A program made the position numbers and the translations under genes. Below are positions 60,655-64,000 of a DNA stretch of 64,000 nt, piece after piece. Position 1 is the first letter of the stretch; the number at the start of each line of letters is the position of its first letter. This DNA is from an uncultured Bacteroidales bacterium. GTDB taxonomy: Bacteria; Bacteroidota; Bacteroidia; Bacteroidales; Bacteroidaceae. The stretch lies in assembly GCA_902778625.1 (NCBI GenBank), contig CACYYM010000013.1:1-64000 (forward strand), in the 5' to 3' direction. The notes beneath the pieces were generated by a model that made no database searches, was not told the DNA's origin, and saw nothing but the letters and a program-made list of their open reading frames with translations.

Positions 60655-62904
60655 TTACTTTACAGGAGCCGAGGGAGGTGCGGCATACGGGTCAGCACCC
60701 CATTTCTTATTGGGACGGCTGCCCATCTCGAGCACAAGCGTGGCTCCGTCCACGATGTCATCATGGCTGAACCAAGGTTTATTCCAAGCCTTGCCATTCA
60801 GCGTGGCGCTCTGGATGTACTTGTTCTCCTGGCTGGCTCCCTTGGCGATAATGTGCAGTTCCTTGCCTTTGGGCAGTTTGATACGCGCATCCGTAAAGAT
60901 TGGCGACCCGATGTTGTAGGCTGGGAAGCCTGGCGTAACGGGATAGAAGCCGAGCGAAGAAAAGACGACAAACGAGGTCATTCCGCCTCCGTCCTCATCT
61001 CCGGGCATTCCCATCACATCGTTGCGGAACCAGGCATCAAGGCACTGACGGATGCGTTTCTGTGTCTTCCAAGGTGCTCCGGCATAGTTATATATATAAG
61101 GTATATGGAGAGAAGGCTCGTTGGCCATCGTGAACTGACCCATGTTACCCGTTTGGTCGGGGAACTCTCCATAGAACTGCCACTTGCTTTTGCCTAAAGG
61201 CTCGGCAAAGGTTCTATCGAGTTCACGCACCATTGCCTCTTTTCCGCCCATCAGTTTGGCAAGGTCAGCGAGGTTGTGCTGCACGTCCCAACGATAAGTC
61301 CACCCGTTGTTCTCGCCATAAGCGGCACGTGCTCCGATGCCTCCACTGAAGCGGTAGTCGAAGTCGGGCAGGAAGTTTCCCTGCTCGTCCTTAGGATGGA
61401 AGAAGAGCGTCTCTGCGTTCCAGACGTTACGATAATTGTAGCTGAGCTTGAGATACTTCGCCGCGTCGGACTTTTTGCCGAGGTATTCTGCTATTCGCGA
61501 CAGGCACCATTCGTCGTAGGCTGTGCCTAAGGTGACTGCGATGGGCTGCCGTTGTTCGAAGCCATTCACGTTGGGGACGTCCTCTTTTTGTCCCACGCCA
61601 AGAGCCGGGAAATATCCGTGTTCCTTATAGAACTGGTCGAGACGTCCTGCGGGGGCGCCACTCCAAGGCACAAGGGTCTTTTCTTCGATGCCGCGACGGC
61701 AGTATTCGAAGCCTCTTCTTGCGTCCACGTCGAGTCCTTTATAGAGTGCATCTGCCACCATTGCCACACCGTGATTGCTGTTCATGCGGCGTGTGTCGCC
61801 TGTCATTTCAGGGAAAGTGGGCATCCACATCGTGCCCATCTGCTCTGCCATACGCAGGTAACTCTCTATAATCGCCTCTTCCTTGCGAGGCTGAATGAGT
61901 GCTCTGAGAGGATGTGCAGCACGATAAGTGTCCCAAATCCAATCGTCTGTGTAGAAAGGCTGGCCGTTGTCTTCGTGCACTTCGCCATCGAAAGCCGAGA
62001 AGTATTGCCCGTCTTCGCTGAGACAAACGGGTCGCTCGAAGGTACGGTAATAAGAGGTATAGAGGACTGTCTTCTGGTTGTCCGTACCGCCCTGAACAAG
62101 GATATTACTCAAGGTGGCGTTCCATTCATCACGACCTTCCTTGACGACTTTGGCCATATCAAACGCCTTGCCCTGCTCTCTACGTAGGTTCTTCTCTGCC
62201 TGCTCCTCGCTTATGAGAGAGACACCATAGCGGAACAGAACCTTCCTCGTGCCTTTAGGGAAGCGGAAAGCGCCGCAAGCACGAGGCTCTTCGGTAAGCC
62301 ATTTCTCCGTTATCACACCGTCGCGAAGCAATCCGACGTGTTCTGGTTTGACGTCGAACTCACCTGAAAAGTAAATCTTCATATTGTCGCTCAGGCGCTG
62401 ACTGCCAGATGCGAACTGCTGATCGACCTTCATCTTGCCGTCTTCCGTATAGAGAAGAATGGTGGCAGGCTTGCTTGGGTCGATAAATGTGAGCTCATAA
62501 ATGGCACTTTGATGGCTGACAGCAAGGTGAACGTCGATCGTGTTGTCGGCAATCGAGACCTGATAGTCGTAGGGCGTCACCTTTTCGTGGTCCCAACTTG
62601 TACGAATGATGGGATGCAACTCCTCGTCCTGAGTAACGCTCAGACGAAAGGCGCTTCGTTCACGATGATTGGTCACGACGATTGGCAGACCGTCGAGATA
62701 TTCGCCCACATAATCGTTGCGCGAGGGATAGATGCGCATCAAACTGTTCGGCAACTGGATGGTCGGGAAGCAAGGCACCAGCAGATGACTGATGCTTCCG
62801 ATGTAGGGATTGACGTAATCGACAGGTTCCGTCACAGGAGCAGCAACGCTTGCAAGGGGCACCAAAACAAGGGCTGCAAGGAAGTTTTTGAGGTTAGTCT
62901 TCAT
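60655..62904 (-). CDS. GH92-family alpha-mannosidase-like glycoside hydrolase
   Basis: 749 residues with a signal peptide (about 1-22). It starts the mature part with VDYVNPYIGS. Later segments are diagnostic: DDWIWDTYRAAHPLRALIQP, NEPSLHIPYIYNYAGAPWKTQ and GDEDGGGMTSFVVFSSLGFYPVTPG (about residue 630, with the acidic pair expected for the catalytic base). The N-terminal segment HLLVPCFPTIQLPNSLMRIYP departs from the usual PGAxxPFGM pattern, so it belongs to a divergent branch. GH92 enzymes are calcium-dependent exo-alpha-mannosidases. It is transcribed alone from the box at 62927. Confidence 0.9.
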   Translation of the reverse strand: MKTNLKNFLAALVLVPLASVAAPVTEPVDYVNPYIGSISHLLVPCFPTIQLPNSLMRIYPSRNDYVGEYLDGLPIVVTNHRERSAFRLSVTQDEELHPIIRTSWDHEKVTPYDYQVSIADNTIDVHLAVSHQSAIYELTFIDPSKPATILLYTEDGKMKVDQQFASGSQRLSDNMKIYFSGEFDVKPEHVGLLRDGVITEKWLTEEPRACGAFRFPKGTRKVLFRYGVSLISEEQAEKNLRREQGKAFDMAKVVKEGRDEWNATLSNILVQGGTDNQKTVLYTSYYRTFERPVCLSEDGQYFSAFDGEVHEDNGQPFYTDDWIWDTYRAAHPLRALIQPRKEEAIIESYLRMAEQMGTMWMPTFPEMTGDTRRMNSNHGVAMVADALYKGLDVDARRGFEYCRRGIEEKTLVPWSGAPAGRLDQFYKEHGYFPALGVGQKEDVPNVNGFEQRQPIAVTLGTAYDEWCLSRIAEYLGKKSDAAKYLKLSYNYRNVWNAETLFFHPKDEQGNFLPDFDYRFSGGIGARAAYGENNGWTYRWDVQHNLADLAKLMGGKEAMVRELDRTFAEPLGKSKWQFYGEFPDQTGNMGQFTMANEPSLHIPYIYNYAGAPWKTQKRIRQCLDAWFRNDVMGMPGDEDGGGMTSFVVFSSLGFYPVTPGFPAYNIGSPIFTDARIKLPKGKELHIIAKGASQENKYIQSATLNGKAWNKPWFSHDDIVDGATLVLEMGSRPNKKWGADPYAAPPSAPVK

Positions 62905-62926
62905 AGTTAATTAGCTTTATTTCCTG

Positions 62927-62934
62927 CAAATGTA
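62927..62934 (-). promoter_or_regulatory. -7 element of the GH92 gene
   Basis: TACATTTG on the minus strand, 22 bases before the start at 62904. Confidence 0.5.
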
Positions 62935-62978
62935 CGAAATTATTACTTATTATTTATTATAAATTGCCTATTTTTTCG

Positions 62979-62986
62979 TACCTTTG
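62979..62986 (+). promoter_or_regulatory. -7 element of the tandem discoidin gene
   Basis: TACCTTTG, 27 bases before the start at 63014. The GH92 and discoidin promoters are divergent within about 50 bases and could share regulation. Confidence 0.55.
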
Positions 62987-63013
62987 TCATGAAAAACTAA
63001 CATTAAGACCCCT

Positions 63014-63991
63014 ATGAAACAACATTTCATCACCCGATTTCTTGTTTTCTTCTTCTCTTCAATCCTCATTATCCCATCCGTTCTGGCTCAGTCTGCCATC
63101 AAGACAACCTTGGTGAGCGGGCCCGGACGAGACAGGAGCGAAGGCCCCGCAATGGTTTGCGACGGCGAGTTCGCCACGAAATGGTGCGTCGATAGCCCAA
63201 GACAAATGCCCTACACGATTGTCCTCGATGCCGGACAAGCCGCGTCGGTCGTGGAATACGGACTCGTTACGGGCGACGACACAAGCAGCTATACCGACCG
63301 AAACCCTGTGGCTTGGCGACTGAGCGGCTCGAACGATAAGGAGACTTGGACCACGCTCGACGACCAGAAGAACAACAGATCTATGCCCGACGAGGACTTT
63401 CAGGAATGTCGTTTCAAGCCGCAGAGCAAAGGGTCTTACCGTTACTATCGCTTCGACTTCTTCCGCGTGAAGGGCGGAACACGCATTCAGCTCAGCGAGA
63501 TTTTCCTCTATAACACGGTTCAGACACCAGTCGAAACGACCTTTGTCAGCGGGTCGGGAAGCGGCTCGAAAGAAGCGCAGCCACAATCGCGCTTTGGTGC
63601 CAGAACCATCCAAGAAGGCCCCGAAATGGTTGCAGACGGGTTCCTCTTCTCGAAATGGTGCATCGACGAACCCAGTCAGATGCCCTACAACGTCATCCTC
63701 GACGCAGGTCAGCCCACACCAATCAGCGAGTATCGCTTCTACACGGGCGACGACACACACTCCTACCCCGAACGAAACCCCATCACTTGGCGTGTCAGCG
63801 GATCGAACGACAAGCAGAACTGGACCACACTCGACGAGCAGAAAGGCAATCGCAGACTGCGTGACGAGAACGAGCAGGAGTATCGCTTCAAGCCAGCTCA
63901 AACGGGCAGTTTCCGCTATTACCGTTTCGACTTCATCCAGATGACAGCCGGAACCCGCCTCCAGCTCAGCGAAATCAAGCTCTTCAAATAG
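63014..63991 (+). CDS. secreted tandem discoidin-domain protein
   Basis: 325 residues with a signal peptide (about 1-25). The rest is two F5/8 type C-like domains of about 140 residues (about 28-168 and 176-325) that are close copies: EGPAMVCDGEFATKWCVD against EGPEMVADGFLFSKWCID, and SYRYYRFDFF against SFRYYRFDFI. Such domains bind sugars. There is no catalytic domain and none of the shared C-terminal tail motif. It is divergent from GH92 and may be a binding partner for it. The gene is complete; its stop is 9 bases from the window end. Confidence 0.8.
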   Translation: MKQHFITRFLVFFFSSILIIPSVLAQSAIKTTLVSGPGRDRSEGPAMVCDGEFATKWCVDSPRQMPYTIVLDAGQAASVVEYGLVTGDDTSSYTDRNPVAWRLSGSNDKETWTTLDDQKNNRSMPDEDFQECRFKPQSKGSYRYYRFDFFRVKGGTRIQLSEIFLYNTVQTPVETTFVSGSGSGSKEAQPQSRFGARTIQEGPEMVADGFLFSKWCIDEPSQMPYNVILDAGQPTPISEYRFYTGDDTHSYPERNPITWRVSGSNDKQNWTTLDEQKGNRRLRDENEQEYRFKPAQTGSFRYYRFDFIQMTAGTRLQLSEIKLFK

Positions 63992-64000
63992 GCCGGGACA

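Noticed and set aside
16317..62904. A polysaccharide utilisation locus
   Set aside because: Several glycoside hydrolases are present, but there is no SusC/SusD pair and no hybrid two-component or ECF regulator, and the genes sit in separate transcripts.

Overview
This 64 kb window is bacterial chromosome from the Bacteroidota, most likely a Prevotellaceae-type Bacteroidales. Three things point there. Promoters follow the TTTG-N19-TAnnTTTG pattern rather than -35/-10. The gene content is typical: UpxY-type NusG, the acpP-fabF-rnc-GH3 cluster, DUF3108, DUF4838, DUF3472, a PadR-PspC pair and GH92. Finally, about ten large secreted proteins end in the same short C-terminal motif (Y-[ND]-L-[SA]-G-[QR] ... 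KG-[IL]-x-I-x-[NGD]-G-[RK]-K). There is no rRNA, no insertion sequence, no phage, no cas gene and no SusC/SusD pair.

Layout. 298-816: a lone UpxY-type antiterminator. 7399-809 (minus): a six-gene operon acpP-fabF-rnc-GH3-Ig lipoprotein-DUF3108. 8007-12195: priA followed by a DUF4838 hydrolase-like protein. 12680-19496: ribE, a tandem alpha/beta hydrolase, folA, thyA and a large GH128-like protein, closely packed under one clear promoter. 20490-19516: a secreted nitroreductase fused to a TonB C-terminal domain. 23274-20618: a beta-helix surface protein with a 57-residue peptide gene. 23752-23825: tRNA-Met(CAT). 23999-29019: aroB, a GH95 fucosidase-like enzyme and a small exported protein. 45513-29049 (minus): four giant secreted proteins (CotH kinase, discoidin protein, C1 peptidase, SGNH esterase with LamG domains). 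45964-53791: a LamG surface protein with a 52-residue peptide gene, then a DUF3472/discoidin protein. 55022-53857 (minus): PadR-PspC. 55665-60596: alkaline phosphatase, GH43 with FG-GAP repeats, EamA transporter. 62904-60655: GH92. 63014-63991: a tandem discoidin protein.

The most unusual content is between the genes. Nearly every gene-free stretch longer than 300 bases holds arrays of diverged repeat units that keep a 22-base period. Three of these arrays (12190, 32038, 55152) sit inside a longer element whose two boundary motifs are exactly 339 bases apart in all three copies, with internal landmarks in register and no indels, although the sequence has diverged heavily. Three other arrays (7717, 37029, 50064) carry a 74-76 base palindrome of three units, with paired substitutions that preserve the dyad. 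I know of no described family that matches; this is the best candidate for something undescribed.

A second candidate is a pair of tiny ORFs (20618-20791 minus, 49766-49924 plus). Both start MKKxYxxP and end KExNAWD plus a few acidic or aromatic residues. Each lies directly behind one of the only two large proteins whose tails read SKMQKGINIVNGKKV, and each is followed by a strong terminator.

Limits: all family names come from reading motifs, not searches. Domain borders are approximate.
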